Below, piece by piece: positions 24,784 to 34,456 of a stretch of DNA of 39,013 bases. A program made the position numbers and the translations under genes. The DNA comes from Candidatus Pacearchaeota archaeon (GTDB lineage: Archaea; Nanobdellota; Nanobdellia; Pacearchaeales; GW2011-AR1). The stretch spans positions 1 to 39,013 of the forward strand of contig JACOYL010000005.1 of NCBI GenBank assembly GCA_016181895.1, read 5' to 3'. Within the stretch, counting starts at the first letter, position 1; each line of letters starts with the position of its first letter. Below the pieces are notes generated by a model, which had not been told where the DNA came from, ran no database searches, and saw only the letters and a list, made by a program, of their open reading frames with translations.

Positions 24784-25924
24784 TTAACTTCACCAAAAAC
24801 TTCCCCACACTTTTCTCCGCAAGTTTTCTTTTCTTTTGATGTTCCTTCAGAAATTTATTGATTTTTTCAATCAGAATTTGTTTTAATTCGCTTGTCAAAA
24901 GCCTGCCTGATTTGTAATCATCGTGGATTTTTTGCAACTTTTTGTCGTCGGGCTCGAAGAAAAATTTCAAGTATTGATATGAAACATCTTTATCCGGATT
25001 TCCCCCGTGCTTTCTGTGCTCTTCCAAAGTGTCTTTTCCTCCTGAGAAAGCGTATTTCTTGATTTTTGTTTCTACTTCCTTTGGAGAATCCGTGGTGAAA
25101 ATTGCACTGCTTTTTTCAGAAGAGCTCATTTTTCCCTGCGTGCCTTGAAGCGGAGGCAAAAAAATGCTGTGGATAATCGCCGGTTTTGGAAAGCCGAGTT
25201 TTGGATAAACATCCCTTGCAACGCGAAAATGAGGATCCTGGTCTATTGCCAGAGGAATAAGGCAGGGGATTTTCTTTTTTTTCAAAACACTCGGAAGAAT
25301 TACAGGAGCCGCCTGCATGCTCGTGTAAAAAATCGCCCCGATATTTAAATCGTTGGTGAAACCGAATGCGGCCTTGACCGTTGAAAACGAAATTTTTTTC
25401 GCGATTTTCACGGCTTCGGGATAAAGCAGGTTTGCATTTTTTGTATTGACAAGAAAATGCGTTTTCTTCGGGTTAAATCCCAATGCAGCCACGTCAAGCA
25501 TGTTTTCATGCGTCCATTTTTGCACTTCATCAAAACCCAAGTTTTTTTTGAAAAGAAACTTTTCCTCGTCGGGAAATTGGAACCACAGTTCAACATTGAA
25601 TTTGTCCTGCAGCCATTTTGTAAAAATCCACGGCATCAGATGCCCTATGTGAATCGGGCCCGAGGGGCTTCTTCCGGTATAGAGAAAAAACCTATTGCCC
25701 TTTTCATATTCATCAAGCAGCCAATTCATGTCCCTGTGCGCAAAAAAAACACCGCGCCTCAGCATTGGATGCAGTTCTCCGGCGTGTTTTTTTATTCTTG
25801 CAAGAATTTTATCATTAAGTTTCTCAACCCCGAACTTCTTGATCAATTTTTCATAATCAATATTTCCTCTGACTTCCCACGGAGTAACACTGAATTCATC
25901 ATGTTCTCGAGACTCTTTTTTCAT
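24767..25924 (-). CDS. trpS: Tryptophanyl-tRNA synthetase, archaeal/eukaryotic type (start trimmed to MKKESREHDEF)
   Basis: YTGRSPSGPIHIGHLMPWIFTKWLQ; AIDQDPHFRVARDVYPKLGF; GKMSSSEKSSAIFTTD. Confidence 0.94.
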   Translation of the reverse strand: MKKESREHDEFSVTPWEVRGNIDYEKLIKKFGVEKLNDKILARIKKHAGELHPMLRRGVFFAHRDMNWLLDEYEKGNRFFLYTGRSPSGPIHIGHLMPWIFTKWLQDKFNVELWFQFPDEEKFLFKKNLGFDEVQKWTHENMLDVAALGFNPKKTHFLVNTKNANLLYPEAVKIAKKISFSTVKAAFGFTNDLNIGAIFYTSMQAAPVILPSVLKKKKIPCLIPLAIDQDPHFRVARDVYPKLGFPKPAIIHSIFLPPLQGTQGKMSSSEKSSAIFTTDSPKEVETKIKKYAFSGGKDTLEEHRKHGGNPDKDVSYQYLKFFFEPDDKKLQKIHDDYKSGRLLTSELKQILIEKINKFLKEHQKKRKLAEKSVGKFLVKLNGFKK

Positions 25925-26008
25925 CAAGGAAACAAGGGGAAAGATATTTTTAAAGTTTACAGAAGAAAGAGCAGAAAGATTATTAAAGGACAATTGTTGG
26001 AATTTTCA

Positions 26009-26530
26009 ATGCAAGAATCAATACCAAAACAAGAACCAAGATTGCAACTTTTTAATTTGGAAGGTTTGATTGAGAATTTAAATTTGTCTTTAAGAAATAA
26101 AGAAGATGTTATTGAATTGGGAGAATACAAGCCCAGAGAAATAAAAAGAAATTCTTTGCTTTACAGATTAAGAGGCAGGAAAATTGAAATGGGAGGTATA
26201 TATCCTTTAACTCAAAGAGGAGACGGAAGGGGTATGAATGGAATTTTTAACTATGATTCTGAAATAAAAATCGGGCGCATTTCCTTAGAAACCGGTTTTG
26301 TTGATTTGGATGAAGGAGATGATTGTGAAGTGTATGAACTCTTGGAATTGAGATTAAATTCCCCTGTTGAATTGGCAAACGAAAACGAAATCCCAAAATG
26401 CAAGATTAGATTATACAGGGAAACATGCGAGTGGGCAGAGCCTTCTTTGGAAAGAGAGGATTCTGTAATGTACGGTTTTTTTCCCGTCAGGGACGACTTG
26501 AGCAGATTTTTGCCTTCCATCCATTTTTGA
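26009..26530 (+). CDS. Hypothetical protein, 173 aa
   Basis: Internal ATG start MQESIPKQEPRLQLFNLEG; the N-terminal part of the track ORF is antisense to trpS and discarded. Confidence 0.6.
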   Translation: MQESIPKQEPRLQLFNLEGLIENLNLSLRNKEDVIELGEYKPREIKRNSLLYRLRGRKIEMGGIYPLTQRGDGRGMNGIFNYDSEIKIGRISLETGFVDLDEGDDCEVYELLELRLNSPVELANENEIPKCKIRLYRETCEWAEPSLEREDSVMYGFFPVRDDLSRFLPSIHF

Positions 26531-26615
26531 ATCGTTTGTTTTTGCAATGGTTTTAACAGAATAATCTTTATAAATAACTGATGTCAATATATGATGAGGG
26601 TTTATTAAAAAGAGA

Positions 26616-28649
26616 ATGAAAAACAAATTGATTTTTGCGCTGTTTTTTCTTCTGTTGGCGCCTTTTCTGTCCGCGGAAATAATAGTCACGCAGCAGCCGA
26701 ACGCGATTTACAATTACGGAGATGCAATACAAATTCCCATGATTGTGAAATCAAACACGCAGATCGCCGGAACGTTCAACACCGATTTAATTTGCAACGG
26801 AATCTCGGGAAATTTCTACAAGAACGGGCTTTTTCTCAATGCGGGAGAGGAAAAAAACATTGACGCCGTCGTCATTTTGGACAGGCAAATCATCGGAAAC
26901 GCGTCTGTGTTTTGCATCGTAAGAGCTTATTTTGCCTCGGATTCCGTCCTTACGAATGAATTCAAGGTTTCCGACAAAATAAATATTGAACTGCTGACAA
27001 ACAAAACGGATTTCAATCCGCAGGAAAATATAATCATCGAAGGAAAGGCGACGAGGGAAAACGGAATTCAAGCCAACGGATTCATAGACATGATTTTCCT
27101 TCCAGAAAACGCGAGCCAGAACATGACATACTCAAACACAGTCAACAACGGATTTTTCTCGTTCAATTTCATTCTTCCAAAGGAAACAAAAGCGGGGAAA
27201 TACCTTTTGAAATTAAGCGCATATGAAAAAGATTTTTCAGGGGCTTTGACGAATTTCGGCAATCTTGACGCGGACATTAGAATAAACCAGGTTCCGACAA
27301 GCCTTGAAATCCTGTTTGATGAAAATGAAGTCGAGCCCGGAACTTCAATAAATGTGAGGGCAATTCTTCGCGACCAAACAGGGAAGAAAGTAAGTTCAAG
27401 CGCAATCATTTCCTTGAAAGACACTTACAATGAATTAAGGGCGCAAACGGAAAAGCCGACGGATGAATTGTGGGAATTTCCCGTCGTGTACAATGAAAAA
27501 CCGGGAACATGGACGGCTGTTGCAATTTCGGAAGCGATTACAAGCGAATTGAAATTTGAAATAAAGCAAAAAGAAATCGCGGAAATAAACATAATCAACA
27601 ACACGCTTATAATCACGAACAAGGGAAACGTGCCTTACAACAATTCGCTTCTTGTTAAAATCGGGCATGAAACAGTTGAATTGAAAGTTTTGCTTAAAAT
27701 TGATGAAACAAGGAGATACACCCTAAATGCACCGGACGGAGAGTATTACATAGAAGTCATCCACGACGGCGAAACAAAAATTTCCGAGACTTCCTTCCTT
27801 ACCGGAAAGGCAATCGGCGTCAGAGAAGCCTCGGCCGTTTTGGCATTGACCCGATACCCTCTGGCATGGATTTTTGTCATTCTTGTCCTTGGTTTTGTGT
27901 TTGCAATGATTTTGAGAAAAGGATACAAGGGAAGCTTCATAGGATACATGACTTCGCCGAGAAAAGACAATATTGCAAATCCAATCAACGTTGAAAATGA
28001 ACTTCCTTTCCTGAGAAAAAGAGGAATAACCTTGAAATCAAAGAACAAGGCGGAAATTTCATTGTCTCTGAAAGGAGAAAAACAGGGCACGAGCCTTGTG
28101 ATGCTGAGAATAAAAAATCCCGGAGACGTCACAAATTTCCCCGCCGCCGAACAAGTGCTGCAGGAAATAATCAATTTTGCCGAGGGGAACAAGGCGATTG
28201 TTTACCTCTCTGAAAATACATTAAGCAGCATACTTTTCATCCTTGCTCCCGTCATGACTAAAACTTATCAGAATGAAAAGAATGCGATAGCGATAGCGCA
28301 AAAATTCAGGGAAATTCTTGAAAGATACAACAAGATTGCAAAGCAAAAAATAGATTTCGGCATTTCGTTAAGTTACGGAGACATGGTTTTGAAAAAAGAA
28401 GGAAGCCTTTTGAAATTCATGAGCTTTGGAAACATTTTGAACGTCCTGAAAAAAATTGCATCGCTTGCAAATTCAGAAGTCTTGCTTGCGGAGGACATAA
28501 AGAACAGGATTTTGAAAGACATGAGCGTCGAGAAACTGACAAGAAGCGGGATTGATGTTTACACCTTGAAAGAACCGAGATTCAAGGGCGATGCAAGCAA
28601 GTTCATAAATGATTTCGTGAGAAGAATGAAGAAGGAAGAAAGGTTTTGA
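26616..28649 (+). CDS. Receptor-like membrane protein: secreted Ig/CARDB-like ectodomain, one TM, cytosolic degenerate class III nucleotidyl cyclase-homology domain
   Basis: Signal peptide; TM YPLAWIFVILVLGFVFAMIL; C-terminal IDFGISLSYGDMVLKKEGSLLKFMSFGNILNVLKKIASLANSEVLLAEDIKNRI aligns by eye to the cyclase pattern IGIHTGEvvvGniG..dytviGdaVNlAaRLe..A.pgeilvs. Confidence 0.7.
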   Translation: MKNKLIFALFFLLLAPFLSAEIIVTQQPNAIYNYGDAIQIPMIVKSNTQIAGTFNTDLICNGISGNFYKNGLFLNAGEEKNIDAVVILDRQIIGNASVFCIVRAYFASDSVLTNEFKVSDKINIELLTNKTDFNPQENIIIEGKATRENGIQANGFIDMIFLPENASQNMTYSNTVNNGFFSFNFILPKETKAGKYLLKLSAYEKDFSGALTNFGNLDADIRINQVPTSLEILFDENEVEPGTSINVRAILRDQTGKKVSSSAIISLKDTYNELRAQTEKPTDELWEFPVVYNEKPGTWTAVAISEAITSELKFEIKQKEIAEINIINNTLIITNKGNVPYNNSLLVKIGHETVELKVLLKIDETRRYTLNAPDGEYYIEVIHDGETKISETSFLTGKAIGVREASAVLALTRYPLAWIFVILVLGFVFAMILRKGYKGSFIGYMTSPRKDNIANPINVENELPFLRKRGITLKSKNKAEISLSLKGEKQGTSLVMLRIKNPGDVTNFPAAEQVLQEIINFAEGNKAIVYLSENTLSSILFILAPVMTKTYQNEKNAIAIAQKFREILERYNKIAKQKIDFGISLSYGDMVLKKEGSLLKFMSFGNILNVLKKIASLANSEVLLAEDIKNRILKDMSVEKLTRSGIDVYTLKEPRFKGDASKFINDFVRRMKKEERF

Positions 28650-28700
28650 ATGATTCTAAATACAATAAAACTTATAAACAATTTCTACAACTTATTTTTT

Positions 28701-29063
28701 ATGTCCGAAGAAAATTTAAGTTGGTGTATTACTAACAGATATTCTAATAAAGAAGAAGCCGAGGAAAGCATGAGAGAACATTGGCGAGGATATTATGCTG
28801 AATATGGCACTCTTGCAGGAATGTTGATTTCTGCAGCCGGTTTGGCGGGGACTTTGGTTGTTAAAACCTTTGCTCCTGAAATTGAAGCAGTGCCAGAGAT
28901 TTTGGGTTCTGGAAGTGCGGGTTTGTTTTTATTGAGTTTCTTTGGATATTGTTTTCAAGGCTTGACTATAAATAATGGAAATAATCATCCAAATAGTTAT
29001 AGTTCTTCTGATTTTTACCACGCAGCGAAAAAATTTTTGAGAACAGGAAAAAATCATTGGTGA
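28701..29063 (+). CDS. Small membrane protein (120 aa, start trimmed)
   Basis: MSEENLSWCITNRYSNKEEAEE; two hydrophobic helices. Confidence 0.5.
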   Translation: MSEENLSWCITNRYSNKEEAEESMREHWRGYYAEYGTLAGMLISAAGLAGTLVVKTFAPEIEAVPEILGSGSAGLFLLSFFGYCFQGLTINNGNNHPNSYSSSDFYHAAKKFLRTGKNHW

Positions 29064-29855
29064 TTAATTATTCATTTCCCCTTTCTTGTTCGATTTCTTG
29101 TCAGATTTTTTGGAAAACATTTCCGAAATCTTGTATCCCAATTTGAAGAATTTTATTCCGAATCCCAAAATCAACAAAGCAATTCCAACGCTCAGCATCA
29201 GAAGAAATACAAAATAAGACTGCGAGAACAAGATTGAAACAGGCTTCAAAAATGAAATCCTAAAAGCCGGAAGAATGAAATTAATCACGAAAAACGGAAC
29301 AGAGGAAATCAAAACTAAAATTCCCAGGGAAATCGGCAGGGACAATTTTTCCTCGACAATAAAAAACATTATTCCGACAAGAATCAATGAAGCAAACAGG
29401 GAAAAATAAAACATCTTGTTCCAGTAATTTCTTGCTTCTTCCGAGAACAAAAGATTCTTGTATTTCGCAAAACAGTTTATTGCATTGTCGCACTCGACAT
29501 TTTCATTTGATTCCTGTTCAAAAACCATATCATTGACGCTTTCTTCAATCACGGCGTCGGAGCCTTCGGAGATTTTCTCGCATGGAATTCTTATTTCTGT
29601 TCCTTCGGATTCCAAGGTAAATTCAGTATTGTTTTTGTTTTCACAATACTCGTCTGCATTTTGCAAACTAATATTAAGCTGCTCATCGTTGCCTGTTTCT
29701 TCTGAAATCACAGATGCTATATTTTTTATCAAATCTTCCCTGAAATTTTCCTGTCCTATCGACAACGACAAAGTCAAAGCAAGGTTTCCGAAAGTCAGCG
29801 AAATCAGAAGCAATACAGACAAAATCCAAATCAAAATCCCGCGAATCATTCCCAT
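29064..29855 (-). CDS. Membrane protein with a large extracytoplasmic loop, 4 predicted TM
   Basis: Hydrophobic segments near both ends; Lys-rich C-terminal tail. Confidence 0.6.
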   Translation of the reverse strand: MGMIRGILIWILSVLLLISLTFGNLALTLSLSIGQENFREDLIKNIASVISEETGNDEQLNISLQNADEYCENKNNTEFTLESEGTEIRIPCEKISEGSDAVIEESVNDMVFEQESNENVECDNAINCFAKYKNLLFSEEARNYWNKMFYFSLFASLILVGIMFFIVEEKLSLPISLGILVLISSVPFFVINFILPAFRISFLKPVSILFSQSYFVFLLMLSVGIALLILGFGIKFFKLGYKISEMFSKKSDKKSNKKGEMNN

Positions 29856-29888
29856 TTTGCATTAAAGGGAAACTTCTTTATAAAATTA

Positions 29889-30248
29889 TCAATCCCTTTC
29901 AAGGATTTTTTGCTCTTTTTTTCTCGGCTTGAATGCCTTAATGACTTCTTTATAGATTTTTTTTGCATTTTTTGTGTTGTCCTTGTTCAAATTGCAAACA
30001 AATATGTCGAATGAAAGATAATTGTCCCTTTCTGGCCAAGTATGAATTGAAACATGGGATTCCGCAAGGAGAAGATACCCTGTAATTCCGTCGTCCTTGC
30101 CGAATTTATGAAAATATTCCTTTAATATTGTGAGTTTGTTTTTCCTGACAGAATTAGTGAGAAACTTTTTTAATTTTTTTTCATTGACAAGCAATTCTCC
30201 GTTCCTGCAACCAAAAAAATTTGAAATAATATGTATGCCCTTCTTCAT
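29889..30248 (-). CDS. speD: S-adenosylmethionine decarboxylase proenzyme (SpeD family)
   Basis: GIHIISNFFGC...GYLLLAESHVSIHTWPERDNYLSFDIFVC (pyruvoyl precursor ES motif). Confidence 0.88.
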   Translation of the reverse strand: MKKGIHIISNFFGCRNGELLVNEKKLKKFLTNSVRKNKLTILKEYFHKFGKDDGITGYLLLAESHVSIHTWPERDNYLSFDIFVCNLNKDNTKNAKKIYKEVIKAFKPRKKEQKILERD

Positions 30249-30407
30249 CGTACCTACATAAACACCATCTCCTTTTTACACGAATTTTAAATTCGCTTTT
30301 TTAACAAATGATTTTTTATTTAAAAAGGTATGCCTGTGAAAAATTTGAAAGGAAATTAATATTGGAAATTTGGATAGATTTTTATATGTGTTTTTTATGA
30401 ATTAGAT

Positions 30408-31193
30408 ATGAAGAAAAAGGCAGAATTTGAACGGAACGAAGATAGCGAGAATGATTCTGAAGAACAATATAAGAAGACGGGAGATTTAAATGTTAAGCAC
30501 TTTTCAAGATACGGCGAGTTTTTGGTTTCCTTTGAACTTTCTAAACACGGCTGGAATGTTTATAGTCCGATGTATGATGAGTATATTGACATTATCGCCC
30601 ATAAATATGCGTGCGCCAAATGCGGCAAAAATTGGGCAATAACACCTTCTTTAGTTTGTAGTAATTGTCATAAGGATTTTTCTAAAACACAAAAAAGCAA
30701 TATAATTCCTATCAAGATTTGCAATAAGTGTAAAACGAAATATAAAGGCAATGTAATCAAATGTAAAAAATGCAACAACTCTGGTTCTGAAAATTTCATT
30801 AATATTCCAACTTGCGATAAATGTCATGGAGAAGTAAAATTAGTTAATTTCGTTTGTTCTTGCGGCTCTAAAGAATACAAGACAAAATTCAGAACAATAC
30901 AAGTTAAATCATCAAGAATAGAATATAAAAATGAAAAATCAAAAAACACTTTCGCAATAGACCACAAACCGAGAGATATAATTTCTTGTGAACACCATTA
31001 TTTCATCTGGTGTTTAATAGACGACCTCGATAAACCGCATTTTTTGATTATGTCCGTTAATGATTTTGTTAAGACTATGGGTGGTTCAATGAAAGGCATT
31101 TCATTCCTAAAAGACCAGGACAGACAGCATTTTAGTTCTAAAGACTTTGGGAAATGGAAAGGTTTTGCAAATCGGTTTGATTTATTGGAGTAA
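30408..31193 (+). CDS. Putative restriction endonuclease with zinc ribbons inserted in a PD-(D/E)XK-like core (R-M pair 2)
   Basis: GEFLVSFELSKHGWNVYSPMYDEYIDIIAHK; three CxxC...Cx(1-2)C pairs; FRTIQVKSSRI; convergent with an overlapping methyltransferase. Confidence 0.72.
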   Translation: MKKKAEFERNEDSENDSEEQYKKTGDLNVKHFSRYGEFLVSFELSKHGWNVYSPMYDEYIDIIAHKYACAKCGKNWAITPSLVCSNCHKDFSKTQKSNIIPIKICNKCKTKYKGNVIKCKKCNNSGSENFINIPTCDKCHGEVKLVNFVCSCGSKEYKTKFRTIQVKSSRIEYKNEKSKNTFAIDHKPRDIISCEHHYFIWCLIDDLDKPHFLIMSVNDFVKTMGGSMKGISFLKDQDRQHFSSKDFGKWKGFANRFDLLE

Positions 31194-32256
31194 CACCTCG
31201 CTTTTGTTTTGTTCTAATATAGTTTTCTTTATCAAATACTTTAGATTTTTGAATTTTTATCCTGTCCAAATTTTTTTTATCTAACAAAATAATATCATGT
31301 TTCTCATTGTTATCTAATCTTGTCTGTTTTGTGTAATTCCTTAATCTTTTCTCTCCAATTTTAACATATTCTGGCATTACTTCTATTCCTATGCTATGTC
31401 TCCCGTTTTTCATGGCGACCAATGAAGTTGTAAAACTCCCTGCAAAAGGGTCTAAAATTGTATCTCCTTTATATGAGTAAAATTTAATAGCCATTTCCGG
31501 AATATCCTCAGGAAAAGGAGCGGTATGCCCTGCAATATTTTTATCACCAAATATTTTAATCACAGGACTAAACGAAACAATATCTTTTCTCCACTTCTTT
31601 TTTAAATTTTCTTCAATAATATTTTCTTCTTTTTGTCCTTTTTGCATCATTATTGAACGAGCAGAAAATCTTTTACCCCTGTTTCCTTCACTTCTTTCAA
31701 TGCAATTTTCATTATTGCATTCCCAACTTTGCACGCCTATTTCTGATTGACTATTATTCTGAACATGGGGCGAACCGCAAACAGGACAAGGCAGTCTGGT
31801 TTGGTCCAAAATATGTTTATGGAATATTAAGATATGTTCGTATGAGTTAATTGGATATTGATAAAAAGGGAATTTAGTAACTCCGTTCATATGCCTGTAA
31901 CTTTGTGGCTCTCCCTTATCCCAAATATAATTATCAACATATTCAAAACCTATTTCTTGGCACATGGTGGTGAACAATGCCCCTAAAGGAATCCTCCTCA
32001 ATGTCCATGGTTGGGCGCCTAATTTACATTGCACATCGCCAACATTTAAAACAAAAACCCGATGATTATTCAAAATCCTAAAAATTTCTTTAAATATATT
32101 CCTCATATCATTTAGATAATCGTCTAATTTTTCCCACTGCGAATATTCTCTTGCGTTAAAATAAGGGGGAGATGTAACAACTAAATGAATAGAATTATTT
32201 GAAAGATTTTTTAATATCTCTTTACTGTCTCCTTTAATAAGATAATTATTTGCCAT
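31138..32256 (-). CDS. DNA amino-methyltransferase with zinc-ribbon insertion (R-M pair 2; start trimmed to MANNYLIKG)
   Basis: LVVTSPPYFNAREY; CPVCGSPHV...WECNNENC; HTAPFPEDIPEMAIKFYSYKGDTILDPFAGSFTTSLVAMKNGRHSIGIEV. Confidence 0.9.
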   Translation of the reverse strand: MANNYLIKGDSKEILKNLSNNSIHLVVTSPPYFNAREYSQWEKLDDYLNDMRNIFKEIFRILNNHRVFVLNVGDVQCKLGAQPWTLRRIPLGALFTTMCQEIGFEYVDNYIWDKGEPQSYRHMNGVTKFPFYQYPINSYEHILIFHKHILDQTRLPCPVCGSPHVQNNSQSEIGVQSWECNNENCIERSEGNRGKRFSARSIMMQKGQKEENIIEENLKKKWRKDIVSFSPVIKIFGDKNIAGHTAPFPEDIPEMAIKFYSYKGDTILDPFAGSFTTSLVAMKNGRHSIGIEVMPEYVKIGEKRLRNYTKQTRLDNNEKHDIILLDKKNLDRIKIQKSKVFDKENYIRTKQKRGVTPINQTDLQNLSISQSL

Positions 32257-32440
32257 TTTTTTTCTTTTCTCCATTATTCTTTGGAAATTTTGTTTTTGGT
32301 TTTTTCCAATAAGGCGATTTACAAGAAGGACAAATTTCTGGGATTTCCATTCTTTCTCTCGGAACCCATTCATGGTCGCACCTGTAGCATTTATGGCCTA
32401 AAATAAAAATATTTGCACCGAATTCATTGCCTCTTTTCAT
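32246..32440 (-). CDS. Small zinc-ribbon protein upstream of the methyltransferase
   Basis: HKCYRCDHEWVPRERMEIPEICPSCKSPYWKKPKTK; overlaps the methyltransferase start by 11 nt. Confidence 0.7.
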   Translation of the reverse strand: MKRGNEFGANIFILGHKCYRCDHEWVPRERMEIPEICPSCKSPYWKKPKTKFPKNNGEKKKNGK

Positions 32441-32535
32441 AGCATTATCTTATTTTATGAAATATATAAATCTTTTGTCATTATATTAATAAACATACCT
32501 TAATTGGTATATAATAATGAATTATTAAAAATGCT

Positions 32536-33405
32536 TCACATCCTCTCCAAAACTTCAATTCTCTTTTCAATAGGTGGATGCGTTGATGCAAGATTCTTTA
32601 ACGGATTTGAAAAGAACAAAGGAGCAACCGCTTTCGTGACTTTTTTCTCGACGTATTTTTCCTTCTGGATTTTTTTCAGCGCGCCGATTAATCCCTGTGG
32701 ATAACGGGTAAATTTAACCGCTGTCGCATCCGCGCCGAATTCTCTTTTACGCGAAATTGCCATTTGAATGAGCCGGACGATTATTGGAGCAAGAATCGCC
32801 ATTAAAATCCCAGCCATAATAAAAATCCAATTCTTGTTATTGTTGCTGTTGTGGAACCACAAACTTCTCAAAAAAATTTCTGAAGCGATTGCAATCATAC
32901 CAACCATACCGACGACGAGAGTCATGTATCTTATGTCAAAGTTTGCCACATGAGAAAGTTCATGGGCGAGAACGCCTTCAAGTTCTCTTTTGTCAAGTTT
33001 ATCCAGCGCGCCTGTTGTGGCGCAAACAACTGCGTTTTTCGGATTTCTTCCGGAGGCAAATGCATTTATCTGCTCTGAATTCATAATGTAAAGTTTCGGC
33101 ATCGGCAAACCGCTTGCTATGGTAAGTCCTTCAACCAAATCATAAAATTGCTTGTGACTTTGTCTTGACGCTTCCTTTGCTCCGACGCTGGCGATTGCAA
33201 TTTTTCCGGAATTGTAATAGGAAAACCAGATGTAGAGAAGAGAAATCATAATTGATATAATCATTATTATAAAAAAGAAACCAGGTTCAAATGCGAATGA
33301 AATCACATATCCAAATAGAACAATCACGGAGAATATAACGAGCATGAGGAAAAAAGATTTCCATTTGTTCCTTGAAATCTGGTCGTGAAATGAGATTCGT
33401 TCCAT
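32536..33405 (-). CDS. htpX: HtpX-like M48 membrane metalloprotease
   Basis: LEGVLAHELSHVANFDIRYMTLV; INAFASGRNPKNAVVCATTGAL. Confidence 0.93.
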   Translation of the reverse strand: MERISFHDQISRNKWKSFFLMLVIFSVIVLFGYVISFAFEPGFFFIIMIISIMISLLYIWFSYYNSGKIAIASVGAKEASRQSHKQFYDLVEGLTIASGLPMPKLYIMNSEQINAFASGRNPKNAVVCATTGALDKLDKRELEGVLAHELSHVANFDIRYMTLVVGMVGMIAIASEIFLRSLWFHNSNNNKNWIFIMAGILMAILAPIIVRLIQMAISRKREFGADATAVKFTRYPQGLIGALKKIQKEKYVEKKVTKAVAPLFFSNPLKNLASTHPPIEKRIEVLERM

Positions 33406-33589
33406 GAAAGGAAAAGAGAAGAAGAGTTTTTAAGTTTTGGTGATGGATAACTTATTCCCACCAGCCCACCCTAAAAACCTTATTAACACTAAAACAAAAT
33501 TTATTATGGTAATTAAGAGTTTTTTACATTAACCTTTTTTAAAATAATTCCTGTAAAGTGGCTCGCCCATCAAAAGAAATTAAGGTTAA

Positions 33590-33862
33590 TTATAATTCAA
33601 ATTCTTTAGCTATCTCATCTAATCTTGTTGATTTGAAATCATCATCTGTACTTACAAATAAGAGACCGTCTCTAATTATCCCCATATCTCCTCCAAGAGG
33701 AACCTTAGGGTCATGTAATGATAGACATTTCATGGGGGGCGTTAAATTATCTAATGTAAAATCAATATTCCCAGAGGTATATCCCTTTACTCGTGCAAAA
33801 GCGAGAAATCTTCGTACATTTTCTTCGGTCCTTAAATAATAAATTCTATATGCTTCATCCAT
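33590..33862 (-). CDS. Hypothetical small protein, 90 aa
   Basis: MDEAYRIYYLRTEENVRRFLAFARVKGYT; lies between htpX and lemA. Confidence 0.45.
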   Translation of the reverse strand: MDEAYRIYYLRTEENVRRFLAFARVKGYTSGNIDFTLDNLTPPMKCLSLHDPKVPLGGDMGIIRDGLLFVSTDDDFKSTRLDEIAKEFEL

Positions 33863-33901
33863 TCACATCTATACAAAAAATCCTTTATAATAATTTATAT
33901 C

Positions 33902-34456
33902 CTAAAAATCAACCTTAACAACTTTTCTTTCGGCTTCTGCTATTTTGAGATATTCCTTTGATTTTCTTCCATACAAACTTGCAAAGAATTTTCCCGGCAG
34001 AGTTGTGCACAAAGTGTTGTAGCTTAGGATTGAATCGTTGTAGCTTTGCCTTGCATATGCAACCCTGTCCTCTGTCGTTGACAACTCCCTTTGCAATTCA
34101 AGGAAATTTGTGTTTGCCTTCAAATCAGGATACGCTTCCGCTATTGCGAATAATTTTCCGAGCGCCGCCTCCAATATTCCGTCGGCGCGCACTTTCCCCT
34201 CAAATCCTTTCGCGGAAATCATTGCCTTTCTCGCGTCGGAAACCGCTTTTATCGCGGTTTTTTCGTGCTTTACAAAACCCTGAACCGTTTCAATCAAATT
34301 TGGAATTAAATCGGCGCGTCGTTTCAATTGAACATCTATCTGGCTTAATGAATTTTCAATCCTGTTTACAAGGACCGCGAATCTGTTGTAATACCAGAAA
34401 AATATTATCACAACAAATGCAATAATCCCTATGACTATCCAAATCCATGCTGCCAT
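33902..34456 (-). CDS. lemA: LemA family protein
   Basis: N-terminal TM; YNRFAVLVNRIENSLSQIDVQLKRRADLIPNLIETVQGFVKHE; YPDLKANTNFLELQRELSTTEDRVAYARQSYNDSILSYNT. Confidence 0.95.
   Translation of the reverse strand: MAAWIWIVIGIIAFVVIIFFWYYNRFAVLVNRIENSLSQIDVQLKRRADLIPNLIETVQGFVKHEKTAIKAVSDARKAMISAKGFEGKVRADGILEAALGKLFAIAEAYPDLKANTNFLELQRELSTTEDRVAYARQSYNDSILSYNTLCTTLPGKFFASLYGRKSKEYLKIAEAERKVVKVDF

Noticed and set aside
25457-26008. N-terminal half of the 357-aa track ORF
   Set aside because: Antisense to trpS; the plausible gene begins at the internal ATG at 26009.
33285-33300. GGTTCAAAT-like tRNA T-loop match
   Set aside because: Lies inside htpX coding sequence with no acceptor, D-arm or anticodon arm around it.
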